NCBI RefSeq assembly: GCF_001693515.2
Contig: NZ_CP042968.1
Location: 8,154,501-8,218,500 of the forward strand
Length of the DNA stretch: 64,000 bases
Reading direction: 5' to 3'
From: Bradyrhizobium paxllaeri
GTDB taxonomy: Bacteria; Pseudomonadota; Alphaproteobacteria; Rhizobiales; Xanthobacteraceae
The notes beneath the pieces were generated by a model. The model saw only the letters and a list, made by a program, of their open reading frames with translations. It searched no databases and was not told the origin of the DNA. Made by a program: the position numbers and the translations under genes. Within the stretch, counting starts at the first letter, position 1; every line of letters starts with the position of its first letter. Of this stretch, positions 45,600 to 55,752 are shown piece after piece.

Positions 45600-45800
45600 T
45601 TCAACATCTCCGCCATTGAGGGACCTCGATACGTCTCTCCCGCATCTGATAAGTCCGGCGATGTTGGTGCCTCATAGTGTCGCGGTGGCCTAGACGGCTT
45701 GCGGTGCGGCTGAACCGGAAGCCGCAAAGTGGTACGAAATCAGATGGTTGTAGATTGAGCGGCAGCGCGGTCGCACTGGCCGCCGCGGAGAAACCGTACC

Positions 45801-46445
45801 ATGAGTACAGTTCTGGAACCCCGGATGAGCAAGGGCGAAGCGACGCGCGAGCGAATTCTCGAAATCGCGGAGGCGGCCGTTCTCGCCAAGGGATTCGGCG
45901 CCACCTCGATCGAGGAGGTGATCGCGGAAGCCGGCCTCACCAAGAGCGGCTTCTTCTATCACTTCAAGGACAAGAATGCGCTCGCGCGCGAGATGCTCCG
46001 CCGCTATGTCGCGACCAACGACCAGCTCTTCGACGACATCTTCGGGCGCGGCCGTGAGCTTTCTGACGACCCGCTGCAGGCGTTCCTGATTTCGCTGAAG
46101 CTGCTGGCGGAAACGATGGCCGATCTGCCGGGCGGCCATCCGGGCTGCCTCATCGCCAGCATCTGCTATCAGGAGCGGCTGTTCGATCGCGAGATACGCG
46201 ACCTCACCGCGCAGTCCGTGCGCGCCTGGAACGCGCGCTTCCGCGCCATTCTCGATGGCATCGCCGTGGTCTATCCGCCGAGGGAGCCGGTCGATCTCGA
46301 CGATGTCGCCGACATGCTGTCCTGCATCGTCGACGGCGCCATCATCATGTCCAAGACGCTGAACGATCCGAGCCGCCTCGAACGACAGATTCTGACCTTT
46401 CGAAGCTGCATCAAGCTGATGTTTGCGCCGCCCTCGCCTTCCTGA
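45801..46445 (+). CDS. TetR/AcrR-family transcriptional regulator
   Basis: 214 residues. N-terminal helix-turn-helix: RERILEIAEAAVLAKGFGATSIEEVIAEAGLTKSGFFYHFKDKNAL (residues ~16-61). The C-terminal ligand domain is typical of TetR_C but not informative. Divergent from the methyltransferase, so autoregulation and control of that gene are plausible. It runs to within two bases of the convergent phosphatase stop. I saw no clear palindromic operator in 45600-45800. Confidence 0.9.
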   Translation: MSTVLEPRMSKGEATRERILEIAEAAVLAKGFGATSIEEVIAEAGLTKSGFFYHFKDKNALAREMLRRYVATNDQLFDDIFGRGRELSDDPLQAFLISLKLLAETMADLPGGHPGCLIASICYQERLFDREIRDLTAQSVRAWNARFRAILDGIAVVYPPREPVDLDDVADMLSCIVDGAIIMSKTLNDPSRLERQILTFRSCIKLMFAPPSPS

Positions 46446-46447
46446 AA

Positions 46448-48208
46448 CTACGGCCCCACCGCGGCGAGGCCGAGTGCGTCCGCCATGATGCGGAATACAT
46501 CGGTGTTATCCATCGAGCCCTGCACCCGCTCGCTCCCCGGCCCGGTTGCCGTCAGGATGACGTCCTCGCCCGAATGCACGCTGGCACCGATCATCGCCGG
46601 CAGATTGCCGAAGCGCAGTGCGACGCCCGGGACATCCCTGTATTTGTCATTTGCCTTGAACGTGCCGGCATCATCACCCTTCACCGTCGGCTCGTTGGGA
46701 TTGTCGAGCTTCGGGCGGAAAGTTTCGTAATGATCCGGCAGGCTGGCGGAAAAGATCGCGAGCCGCCGGCTGACATCCACGCGCGACGGATAACCATCCG
46801 CATCGGGAGCCGGATAGTTGGGAAATCCGGCCTTCTCATAGACGCCGACGCGCTCGCGCAGGGAGACGTTGGGCGTCGTGCTCATGTCGTCATTGATGGT
46901 TCCGACCAGGCTGTTCGGATGATTGTGGTCGGCCAGCACCAGGATCAGCGTGTCATCGCCGCGAGCGCGCGCCCAGTCGCGTGTCAGGCGAACGGCGTTG
47001 TCGAGCATGATCGTGTCGTAGACGGCGCGCTCCATGTCCAGCAGATGCGCGTATTTGTCGATCATCCCGGACTCCACCATCAGGAAGAAGCCGGCCTCGT
47101 TCCTTGAGAGCACGTTCAGCGCCGCCTGCACCTGTTCGGTCAAATCGGGCTGCTCGGGAAATTTCTTGACGCCGCCGCCCTTGAGAAACTTGCGATCCAG
47201 CGCACCATCCATATTGCCGGTGGCGAACAGCCCGAGCAGTTGACGCGTGTCGGATTTCGCCGCCGACGCATCCAGCTCAGGCTTGGTCATCGCCACCTGA
47301 TAACCGGCGTCGCGAAAGCGCGCGATGTAATCGACATCGTCCTTGCGCCTGGAACCGGTCGAAGCCTTGGGCAGAAAGTTCGCGCTGCCGCCGCCCATCA
47401 GGACGTCCGGCTTCGCCGCGAAAAATTGCTCGACGATCTCGTCATAGGAGGCGCGGCGGCGGGTGTGCGCCACCATCGCGGCCGGCGTCGCGTCCTCGAT
47501 TTCGGTGTTGGTGACAATGCCGATGCTCATGCCATGCCGCCGCTTCGCCAGGCTGGTGATGGTTTCGACCCTGGGATCGTCGAACGGACTCGCGGTGCGA
47601 TCGGCATAGACGCCCATCGCATTGACCGCGGTCTTGTGGCCGGTGGCGTAGGCGCTGGCCGCATTCGCCGAATCGGTGATGATGGAGTCGGAGCCGGCGG
47701 TGGCGACGAGCGCCATTCGCGGCATGTCGTCGATGGCGAGCTTGCCGCGGCTCTTGCCCTCCGTAATTCCCTTGGAGAGGATGCGCGCGGCGACCCGGTG
47801 GGCGGGCGACAAACCGTCGCCGATGAACAGGATCACGTTCTTGGCCTTGCGCGATCCGGTATCGTAGACCGTCCACACGACGCTGCGGTTGCTTGTACCG
47901 TCACTGGCCTCGACCGTCACGCTGCCGGGCTTGGACAATACGACATCGCGCAGGATCAACGACGACTGATCCTTGCCGTCTTCGCGATCGACAAAGGTTC
48001 CGCTCTGGCCGAGCACGGCGGAATAGTCCGTCCCGTTCACCGTGACTTTCAGTTTCGCCGGGTCGACGCGATCGGGAAATTCGACCTTGAAATCGAAACG
48101 GGCACCGGCGAGGATTTCAGCGCGATCGATCGGATAGATCGTTTGAGCTGATGCCGGCGATGCCGACAACAGGACGGTAATGGCGGTGGCGGCGATTGGC
48201 TTGATCAT
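46448..48208 (-). CDS. Alkaline phosphatase (PhoA-like), secreted
   Basis: 586 residues. Signal peptide MIKPIAATAITVLLSASPASA. An N-terminal ~115-residue beta-rich part (Ig-like) precedes the catalytic domain: D131 in LFIGDGLSPAHRVAA, nucleophile S180 in IITDSANAASAYATG, ESGMIDKYAH, and the zinc-ligand-containing ADHNHP and GASVHSGEDV near the end. Hydrolyses phosphate monoesters in the periplasm or medium. Start chosen at the signal peptide ATG; a frame to 48256 is open but unsupported. Convergent with the TetR gene. Confidence 0.9.
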   Translation of the reverse strand: MIKPIAATAITVLLSASPASAQTIYPIDRAEILAGARFDFKVEFPDRVDPAKLKVTVNGTDYSAVLGQSGTFVDREDGKDQSSLILRDVVLSKPGSVTVEASDGTSNRSVVWTVYDTGSRKAKNVILFIGDGLSPAHRVAARILSKGITEGKSRGKLAIDDMPRMALVATAGSDSIITDSANAASAYATGHKTAVNAMGVYADRTASPFDDPRVETITSLAKRRHGMSIGIVTNTEIEDATPAAMVAHTRRRASYDEIVEQFFAAKPDVLMGGGSANFLPKASTGSRRKDDVDYIARFRDAGYQVAMTKPELDASAAKSDTRQLLGLFATGNMDGALDRKFLKGGGVKKFPEQPDLTEQVQAALNVLSRNEAGFFLMVESGMIDKYAHLLDMERAVYDTIMLDNAVRLTRDWARARGDDTLILVLADHNHPNSLVGTINDDMSTTPNVSLRERVGVYEKAGFPNYPAPDADGYPSRVDVSRRLAIFSASLPDHYETFRPKLDNPNEPTVKGDDAGTFKANDKYRDVPGVALRFGNLPAMIGASVHSGEDVILTATGPGSERVQGSMDNTDVFRIMADALGLAAVGP

Positions 48209-48334
48209 GATGGATGCCCCGCGATCGTTGGTGATGCCGCGGCCGGCCGAATTCAACGCCGTGCGCGCTGCGCGGCGAGCCTAGCCGCACAAAATGACGT
48301 CTCCGTAACACGAGGAGCCGAAACTCCGCGTGGC

Positions 48335-49705
<1,371 letters not shown>

Positions 49706-49706
49706 T

Positions 49707-49770
49707 TATAGCGTTTTCAAGCGAAGTGGATACCGGTTCGCGTGAAGAAAACGCGTCAAAACAAGAATCT
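49707..49770. repeat. Dispersed repeat, family E (copy 3)
   Basis: TATAGCGTTTTCAAGCGAAG, TGGATACCGGTTCGCGTGAA, GAAAACGCGTCAAAACAAGA and ATCT: nearly identical to the copy at 16656. Lies upstream of argG. Confidence 0.88.
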
Positions 49771-49777
49771 GGAGCTT

Positions 49778-49800
49778 CGGTTCTGATCCAATCAGAACCG
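49778..49800. repeat. Perfect small hairpin upstream of argG
   Basis: CGGTTCTGAT (49778-49787) pairs with ATCAGAACCG (49791-49800) over a three-base loop. It directly follows the family E repeat and may be part of the same mobile or repetitive unit, or a terminator-like structure without a T run. Confidence 0.6.
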
Positions 49801-49887
49801 CTGAGCTCTAGTGGCTTGGCCCCGCGCGAATATCAAATTTCGCGCTGACGGGCACGCGTTTAGTGGCCTTTCGCGCCTAAGGTCGGA

Positions 49888-50649
49888 TTACCCCGCCTCG
49901 CGCCCGCGCCAGCGCTGCCACAGGCGGTATCCAGGCGAGCCCCAGCGCGCCAGGGCGGCCTCGATCTGCGCATTCGTCAGCCGGGTCGACGGCCAGCGGT
50001 AAATAAAGGCATAGGCCAGCCAGATCACGAAAAAGCTGACGAGGCCCGCGGCGGCGACGTCCGTAAAGAAATGCCCGCCGAACGCCATCCGCAGCAGGGA
50101 GGTCGCGACCCCGAACAGGGTCGCCGCCACATAGGCCATGGGCCGCCATTGCGGCGGGGTCAGCGCGGCCGGCGCGTAAGCCCAGAACGCCGTGGCGCCC
50201 TCGCCGGAGAAGAACGAGCAGTTGCGGCCGCACTCGCCGCGCGGATCCCACCACGGCACGAATTGCCAGGGGCCGTTGAACTCCGTCACCATCACAGGCC
50301 GCGGCCGGCCCCAATAGCTCTTGAAGGTGAGATTGGTCAGCACGACCGCAGAGAGCAGGATCGTGACCAGCAGGAACACTGCCGCGCGTCCCGGAACCAG
50401 GATCGGCCTATCCGGCCGCATTATTTTGGCGACGATGGCAATCAGTGCGGGCAACGCCAGCGCCCAGGCGATCCACATCGCGCCATCGCGCGCGAACGCG
50501 GCCAGCCCGTTCTGCTTCAGCGGAAACGAGGCGCTCGCAGCATCGTAAAACAATGCCGCCAGTTGCAGATCGAGTTCGGGAAAGATTCCAAACAGCAGTC
50601 CGATGACGAGCGACAAGCCCAGCGCGATAATAAGTCCGGTACGGTTCAT
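49888..50649 (-). CDS. PAP2-family membrane phosphatase
   Basis: 253 residues, five to six transmembrane helices. Phosphatase motif 1 is KSYWGRPRP, motif 2 is FFSGEGATAFW, and motif 3 is RMAFGGHFFTD. Motif 2 has SGE where the classical family has SGH. The enzyme should act on lipid phosphates such as undecaprenyl or phosphatidate/lipid A phosphates in the inner membrane. Minus-strand gene following the DUF membrane protein and rlmN. Confidence 0.85.
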   Translation of the reverse strand: MNRTGLIIALGLSLVIGLLFGIFPELDLQLAALFYDAASASFPLKQNGLAAFARDGAMWIAWALALPALIAIVAKIMRPDRPILVPGRAAVFLLVTILLSAVVLTNLTFKSYWGRPRPVMVTEFNGPWQFVPWWDPRGECGRNCSFFSGEGATAFWAYAPAALTPPQWRPMAYVAATLFGVATSLLRMAFGGHFFTDVAAAGLVSFFVIWLAYAFIYRWPSTRLTNAQIEAALARWGSPGYRLWQRWRGREAG

Positions 50650-50731
50650 GGCGCGGGGTTTAGCCGAGGCGATTGGGGATGAAAAGGCACAAGCGCGCTT
50701 CCCGCCCCCTGGGGGAGACGGGGAGAAAACA

Positions 50732-51223
50732 TCAGGAGAATGGCCGTGACTGCGATGGCAGCGGCGGCGGCGGCCGCAAGGTAGGCGGCGGTTCGCGCCA
50801 GGCGCCAGCGGATCGCCCGGCGATCATCCAGTAAACGAGGCCGGCAACGATGCCCGCCCCGGTCATGATTTCGAGGTGGCGGTGCACGATGCCGTCGAAG
50901 CGCAGCGATTCCGGATCGAATGGCGTAAGGCCGAGATAGCAGGCCGCGCCGACGATGGCGCCGCCGACGGCGTAAGCGAGCACGCTGCGGATATAGAAAG
51001 CCTCGGTAATCAGGACGATGACCAGTGCCGGCAGCAGCGCAAAGCCAGACAGAAAAATGAAGCCGAAGCCGAGCACGACGTTGATCGCGCTCTGGTCGAT
51101 CGGTACGCCGCCGAGATCGCTGAATTCCGGATACAACACCGCGCCGACCACGATCATCCCGGCCACGAAGCAGGCGGCGAGGAAAGCGAACAGGACGACG
51201 AAGATGCGGCCGATTAGTGCCAC
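50732..51223 (-). CDS. Four-helix membrane protein, unknown function
   Basis: 163 residues. Hydrophobic helices near residues 8-30 (VVLFAFLAACFVAGMIVVG), 47-72, 77-97 and 113-135, and a C-terminal Pro-rich soluble tail (EPPPTLRPPPPLPSQSRPFS). The HRHLEIMTGAGIVAGLVYW segment is notable. No family recognised. Located between rlmN and the PAP2 gene, same strand, with a repeat on its upstream side. Confidence 0.65.
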   Translation of the reverse strand: MALIGRIFVVLFAFLAACFVAGMIVVGAVLYPEFSDLGGVPIDQSAINVVLGFGFIFLSGFALLPALVIVLITEAFYIRSVLAYAVGGAIVGAACYLGLTPFDPESLRFDGIVHRHLEIMTGAGIVAGLVYWMIAGRSAGAWREPPPTLRPPPPLPSQSRPFS

Positions 51224-51234
51224 GGCTTACACCC

Positions 51235-51298
51235 CGTCATTGCGTACGGCCAACGCGAAACGTTTGCGCGACGGAGCGCAAGCGACGAAGCAATGACG
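51235..51298. repeat. Degenerate family A repeat (copy 5)
   Basis: CGTCATTGCGTACGGCCAAC ... AGCGACGAAGCAATGACG. The outer arms match family A while the inside differs. Immediately downstream of rlmN. Confidence 0.7.
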
Positions 51299-51311
51299 GG
51301 ATTGCTCATCC

Positions 51312-52511
51312 TCAATCCGTCATCGCCATGGCGCGCAGTGCCTGGCGCTCGCGTGCGGACAGTTTTTCGGTCTCCGACTTCAGCTGGCCGCAGGCGGCGA
51401 GGATGTCGCGGCCGCGCGGGGTGCGCACCGGCGAGGAATAGCCGGCATTGAAGATGTATTCGGAGAACTTTTCGATCTGCTCCCAGTCCGAGCACTCGTA
51501 ACGCGTGCCCGGCCACGGATTGAACGGGATCAGGTTGATCTTGGCCGGAATGCCCTTGAGCAGCTTCACCAGCAGCTTGGCGTCGTCGAGGGAATCATTG
51601 ACGCCCTTGAGCATCACATATTCGAAGGTGATGCGGCGCGCGTTCGACGAGCCAGGATAGTCGCGGCAAGCCTGCAGCAGGTCGGCAATCGGATATTTGC
51701 GGTTCAGCGGCACCAGCTCGTTGCGCAACTCGTCGCGCACCGCATGCAGCGAGATCGCCAGCATGACGCCGATCTCCTCGCCGGTGCGGATGATGTTGGG
51801 CACCACGCCCGAGGTCGACAGCGTGATGCGCCGGCGGGAAATGCCGATGCCTTCATTGTCGGCCACAATCAGCAGCGCGTCGCGCACCGCGTCGAAATTA
51901 TAGAGCGGCTCGCCCATGCCCATCATGACGATGTTGGTGACGAGGCGGCTGCCGGTCGGCGTCTCGCGATCGGCCCAGTCGTTGAGGCGATCGCGCGCCA
52001 CCATGATCTGGCCGACGATTTCGCCCGCGGTGAGATTGCGCACCAGCCGCTGCGTGCCGGTGTGACAGAACGAGCAATTCAGCGTGCAGCCGACCTGCGA
52101 GGAGACGCAGAGGGTGCCGCGATCGGTCTCGGGAATGTAGACGCACTCGACTTCGTGCGCCTTCTGCAAGGCATCGCCGCTCGGCAGGCGCAACAGCCAT
52201 TTGCGGGTGCCGTCGTTGGAAATCTGCTCGGCTACCACTTCGGGGCGGTCGACGGTGAAATGCTGTTCGAGCTCTGCGCGCATATCCTTGGAGACACTGG
52301 TCATCTCGGCAAAGGATCTGGCGCCGCGAAAATACATCCAGTGCCAGAGCTGCTGCGTGCGCATCTTGCGCTGGGCGGGCGCAATACCGATCTCGCCGAG
52401 CCGGTCGGCGATCTCGGCGCGCGACAGGCCGATCAGCGAGGGTTTTGCCGGCGGCACATAGGTTTCGAGCGGAACCTTCTCGAGCGGCGCCACGGAAGAT
52501 GAAAGCGTCAT
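51312..52511 (-). CDS. rlmN: 23S rRNA/tRNA adenine-C2 methyltransferase RlmN
   Basis: 399 residues. Radical-SAM enzyme that methylates A2503 of 23S rRNA and A37 of some tRNAs. The [4Fe-4S] cysteines are C142, C146 and C149 ([12 protein letters not shown]), and the two mechanistic cysteines are C135 (TLCVSSQ) and C374 (LAACGQL). N-terminal helical accessory domain [23 protein letters not shown] is typical. Single gene with a repeat on each side. Confidence 0.97.
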   Translation of the reverse strand: MTLSSSVAPLEKVPLETYVPPAKPSLIGLSRAEIADRLGEIGIAPAQRKMRTQQLWHWMYFRGARSFAEMTSVSKDMRAELEQHFTVDRPEVVAEQISNDGTRKWLLRLPSGDALQKAHEVECVYIPETDRGTLCVSSQVGCTLNCSFCHTGTQRLVRNLTAGEIVGQIMVARDRLNDWADRETPTGSRLVTNIVMMGMGEPLYNFDAVRDALLIVADNEGIGISRRRITLSTSGVVPNIIRTGEEIGVMLAISLHAVRDELRNELVPLNRKYPIADLLQACRDYPGSSNARRITFEYVMLKGVNDSLDDAKLLVKLLKGIPAKINLIPFNPWPGTRYECSDWEQIEKFSEYIFNAGYSSPVRTPRGRDILAACGQLKSETEKLSARERQALRAMAMTD

Positions 52512-52535
52512 TTACTCACACGGGATCGTTGAGGC

Positions 52536-52613
52536 GTAGGGTGGGCCAAAGCGCAGCGTACCCACCAGAAACGTTAATGGTGGGCACGGCGCTGCGCGAC
52601 TTTGCCCACCCGA
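52536..52613. repeat. Intergenic palindromic repeat, family B (copy 4)
   Basis: GTAGGGTGGGCCAAAGCGCA ... GCGCGACTTTGCCCACCCGAC with inner CCCACCAGAA / TTAATGGTGGGC. Located upstream of rlmN. Confidence 0.85.
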
Positions 52614-52677
52614 CAAGTACACTCAAATAGGACTTCCAGAGCCCTTAAACAACGCCATTTTGGGGCTTAAAAGCCGC

Positions 52678-53322
52678 CTAGCGCTTGCAATCCTGCGCCA
52701 GCCGGTCGAGTGCCTGGGACAGCCCCTTCAGCGAGAAGATGTCGGTGGTCTCGGTGCCCTTGGCCGAAATGCCCTTGACGGTGACTTCGGCGGATTTGCG
52801 CATGGCGCTGACCATCTGCTCTTCCTCCGCGGCGTTCTTGATCCAGAGCCCGTCGCCCTGGGTGTACATCGCGTAGGCAGCGCCGCCGACCTCGAGTGAC
52901 GATTCCGATCCCGGCTTCAGCGCATAGCCCATCATGATCGAAACTTCGTTGACGACCCTTTCGGCGGGCCGCGTCGAGACGAATGCGTAGGCGGGATCGC
53001 GCGGACGATTCGGCGGATTGGTTTTGGACGACGACGGCTTCGCCAACGCGAAGCAAACCTTCCTGCCGTTCGGTGTCGCCGTGTAGGCACCCCAGGTGCC
53101 GTACTGGCCGATCAGGGTCGGCTCCGCGCCACCTGCGGCAGCGGCTGCGGCCGACTCCGGCTTGGCAGGTTGCTTGGCCGCCGGTGCAGGCGCAGACTTC
53201 GCCGCATCCTTGGCGTTCTCCTTGGCACCCTTCGAAGCAGTGCCCTGTGCCTGTGCGAGGGATGTCGCCCCGCACAACGCCGCAATCGCAACCAGAAATG
53301 TCAGTATTCGCAACACGGACAA
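52678..53322 (-). CDS. Invasion associated locus B (IalB)-family periplasmic protein
   Basis: 214 residues. Signal peptide MSVLRILTFLVAIAALCGATSLAQA, then a Lys/Ala/Pro-rich linker of about 45 residues and the IalB domain: GQYGTWGAYTATPNGRKVCFALAKPSS, AYAFVSTRPAERVVNEVSIMMGY, and C-terminal SLKGLSQALDRLAQDCK with two conserved cysteines. Family named after Bartonella IalB; in non-pathogens its role is unknown. Presumably periplasmic. Confidence 0.88.
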   Translation of the reverse strand: MSVLRILTFLVAIAALCGATSLAQAQGTASKGAKENAKDAAKSAPAPAAKQPAKPESAAAAAAGGAEPTLIGQYGTWGAYTATPNGRKVCFALAKPSSSKTNPPNRPRDPAYAFVSTRPAERVVNEVSIMMGYALKPGSESSLEVGGAAYAMYTQGDGLWIKNAAEEEQMVSAMRKSAEVTVKGISAKGTETTDIFSLKGLSQALDRLAQDCKR

Positions 53323-53500
53323 CTGGTTCCCTTATCATTGTGACTGGATGATGGCCCGGGGGCGCATCGCGCCGCCGGGGATGGATAGCCGGGAAATGCT
53401 TTTTTGGGAAGGCGGTTACATCGCTGTCACCGCTGTGGCGACCCTTCGTCTCAGGTCGCTTTCAGCGAATCAGAGCACGGGCTTCGGTTTCTGCCCCTTA

Positions 53501-54340
53501 TCATCCTTTGGGACGACGCTCGCGCTGCTTCTGCCACTGCGCATCGGTCCATTGCAGCAGATCCTCGGCGCCGGAACTGCGCAAATGCGAGCCGCCATCC
53601 TGCACTACCATCTCACCATTGATATAGCCGGCCTGATCCGAAATCAGGAAGCTCGCGAGGTTCGCAAGTTCGTCATGCTCGCCGGCGCGGCCGAGCGGAT
53701 TGCGCTGCGCCCAGCTTTCATCGCGGCCCTCGGGACGAAGCTGACCCGAGGCGCCCGGCGTCGGAAACGCGCCGGGCGCGATCGCGACCGTGCGCACCCC
53801 CTTTGGTCCCCACTCCACTGCAAGGCTTTTGGTCATCGCGAGCACGGCGGATTTCGCCATCGCCGAGGGCACTGTGAAGGCGCGGCCGGTGATGGTCGAG
53901 GTCGAGAGAATGCTTAAGACCACGCCCTTATGCTTGCCGTCGATCCACCGCCTGCCCGCGGCGAGCGTGCAATACATCGCACCGTGCAGTGTCGGCGCCA
54001 GGATCGCGTCGGCGGCGCGGAACGACAAATGTTCGGTCTGGGCGATGAAGGTCGCGGCAGCATTGTTGACCAGAACGTCGATCGGCGCCGCGCGCCAGAT
54101 CTGGTCCATCATCGCATCGACCGCGGCACCGTCGCGGATATCGCATTGCGCGACCGTGACCTTGCCGCCGAGTTCATCGCGCATCTGCGCTGCCGTCGTC
54201 TCCAGCAATTCGAGCCGGCGCCCGCAAATGATCAGTTCCGCGCCGAGCTCGACGAAGCGGCGCCCCATCGCAGCCCCGAGGCCCGAGCCGCCGCCGGTGA
54301 CCAATATCCGCTTCCCCGCCAGCAAGCCCTTTTCAAACAT
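53501..54340 (-). CDS. SDR-family oxidoreductase, 2,4-dienoyl-CoA reductase-like
   Basis: 279 residues. Cofactor motif VTGGGSGLGAAMGRRF, NNAAA after DVLV, and ICGRR suggesting NADPH. The classical Tyr-x-x-x-Lys is replaced by Ser-Ala-Met-Ala-Lys in FTVPSAMAKSAVLAMTKSLAVEWGPKGVR, as in dienoyl-CoA reductase-like enzymes that lack the catalytic Tyr. Start chosen at 54340 (MFEKGLLAGKRILVTGG); an open extension to 54373 is not needed. Divergent from the quinone oxidoreductase gene. Confidence 0.85.
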   Translation of the reverse strand: MFEKGLLAGKRILVTGGGSGLGAAMGRRFVELGAELIICGRRLELLETTAAQMRDELGGKVTVAQCDIRDGAAVDAMMDQIWRAAPIDVLVNNAAATFIAQTEHLSFRAADAILAPTLHGAMYCTLAAGRRWIDGKHKGVVLSILSTSTITGRAFTVPSAMAKSAVLAMTKSLAVEWGPKGVRTVAIAPGAFPTPGASGQLRPEGRDESWAQRNPLGRAGEHDELANLASFLISDQAGYINGEMVVQDGGSHLRSSGAEDLLQWTDAQWQKQRERRPKG

Positions 54341-54452
54341 CGTTTGAATCCCCTTGAACCACCATGAGGCCATGCATCCGAATCGGATTGTAGCCCGGCT
54401 TCAAATCCGGCATGAAGTTGCAAGCCTTCCGGTCCGACAATCAGGTGCGTCC

Positions 54453-55427
54453 ATGAAAGCCATTCTCTGCTCGCAATATTGCCAACCCGACGATCTCGTG
54501 CTGGCCGACGTGCCCGATCCGGTCGCCGAACCGGGACAGGCCGTGATCGCGATCAAGGCGGCCGCGCTGAATTTCTTCGACATCCTGATGATCCAGGGCA
54601 AGTACCAGATCAAGCCGCCGTTCCCGTTCTCGCCGGCCGCCGAGGTCGCCGGCGTGATCGAAAGTGTCGGCGCCGGCGTTACCGACCTGAAGGTCGGCGA
54701 CCGCGTGGTGGCCTCGTGCGGCCATAACGGCGCACGCGAGAAGATCGCGCTTCCGGCGAATTCGATCGTGAAGATCCCCGACAATCTGGATTTCGATCGC
54801 GCCGCCGGGATCATCATCATCTACGGCACCGCGCTGCATGCGCTGGAAGATCGCGCCAGCCCGAAGCCCGGCGAGACGCTCGCCGTGCTGGGCGCCGCCG
54901 GCGGCACCGGTCTTGCGGCCTGCGAGCTCGGCAAGCTGATGGGCCTGAAGGTGATCGCCTGCGCCTCGTCGGACGAGAAGCTCGAGTTTGCCAAGGCGCA
55001 TGGCGCCGAACTGACGCTGAATTACAGCAAGGAAGACCTGAAAGAGGGCTTGCGCCGGCTCACCGGAGGCAAGGGCGCCGACATTATATTCGATCCGGTC
55101 GGCGGTACTTACGCCGAGGCCGCCTTGCGCGCGATCGCCTGGGAAGGCCGCTTCCTGGTGATCGGCTTTGCCGCGGGCGACATTCCGAAGATGCCGCTCA
55201 ACCTCGCGCTACTCAAAGGTTGCGACATCCGCGGCGTGTTCTGGGGCGCCTGGACCAGGGTCAATCCGGAAAAGAACCGCGCCAACCTGGAAAAGCTCGT
55301 GAAGTGGACTGCGGAAGGCAAGATCTCCTCCCACGTCGACCGCACCTTCCCGCTGGCACAGACCGCCGATGCCCTCAAGGTGCTGGCCGGCCGCAAGGCG
55401 ATGGGCAAGGTGATCCTGCATCCCTGA
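54453..55427 (+). CDS. NADPH:quinone oxidoreductase-like MDR protein
   Basis: 324 residues. Medium-chain dehydrogenase fold without zinc sites: AALNFFDILMIQGKYQIKPPFPFSPAAEVAGVIESVGAGV, then nucleotide-binding VLGAAGGTGLAACELGKLMGLKVIACASS and GGKGADIIFDPVGG. Likely reduces quinones or enoyl-type substrates. Start at 54453 gives the standard MKAILCSQY beginning. Divergent from the SDR; a terminator follows. Confidence 0.92.
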   Translation: MKAILCSQYCQPDDLVLADVPDPVAEPGQAVIAIKAAALNFFDILMIQGKYQIKPPFPFSPAAEVAGVIESVGAGVTDLKVGDRVVASCGHNGAREKIALPANSIVKIPDNLDFDRAAGIIIIYGTALHALEDRASPKPGETLAVLGAAGGTGLAACELGKLMGLKVIACASSDEKLEFAKAHGAELTLNYSKEDLKEGLRRLTGGKGADIIFDPVGGTYAEAALRAIAWEGRFLVIGFAAGDIPKMPLNLALLKGCDIRGVFWGAWTRVNPEKNRANLEKLVKWTAEGKISSHVDRTFPLAQTADALKVLAGRKAMGKVILHP

Positions 55428-55473
55428 GAGGGAACCGGGCCCTCTATTGAATTGCCGTCAGCTGGAAAAAGCG

Positions 55474-55509
55474 AAAACGGCCCGTGGCTTGCTCGGGCCG
55501 TTTTTGTTC
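55474..55509 (+). terminator. Rho-independent terminator after the quinone oxidoreductase gene
   Basis: AAAACGGCCCG (55474-55484) pairs with CGGGCCGTTTT (55494-55504) over nine bases and is followed by TGTT. Confidence 0.85.
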
Positions 55510-55517
55510 CACCTTTT

Positions 55518-55532
55518 CATATCACTGATATG
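55518..55532. promoter_or_regulatory. Perfect palindrome, possible operator
   Basis: CATATCA-C-TGATATG, a perfect inverted repeat with one central base, in the 325-base gene-free stretch 55428-55752. The same stretch holds the terminator before it and, further on, an inverted pair CCTGTAC (55678-55684) / GTACAGG (55706-55712). Nothing else is recognisable there. Confidence 0.35.
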
Positions 55533-55752
55533 GCTTCTCGGTAACAATGCGTGTTTCTGAACGGCGTCATGCCGCTTGCCCGCCTTAATCATACCAAAAA
55601 ATTTCCTAATTCCCCCCGGCGATTGTCGTTTTTTGAACCCATTCCGTGTGCGATTTTAGCCGCCGGATGAGGGGGCTCCTGTACGTCAACAAGAGCAAGA
55701 AGCAAGTACAGGGGACGCCCGTTAGTTGCGTTCGGTAGTGGGGAGCATCACC

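Noticed and set aside
49707..49800. tRNA-like or integration-site-like sequence upstream of argG
   Set aside because: No cloverleaf can be drawn and the same sequence occurs elsewhere as a dispersed repeat; no integrase is near.
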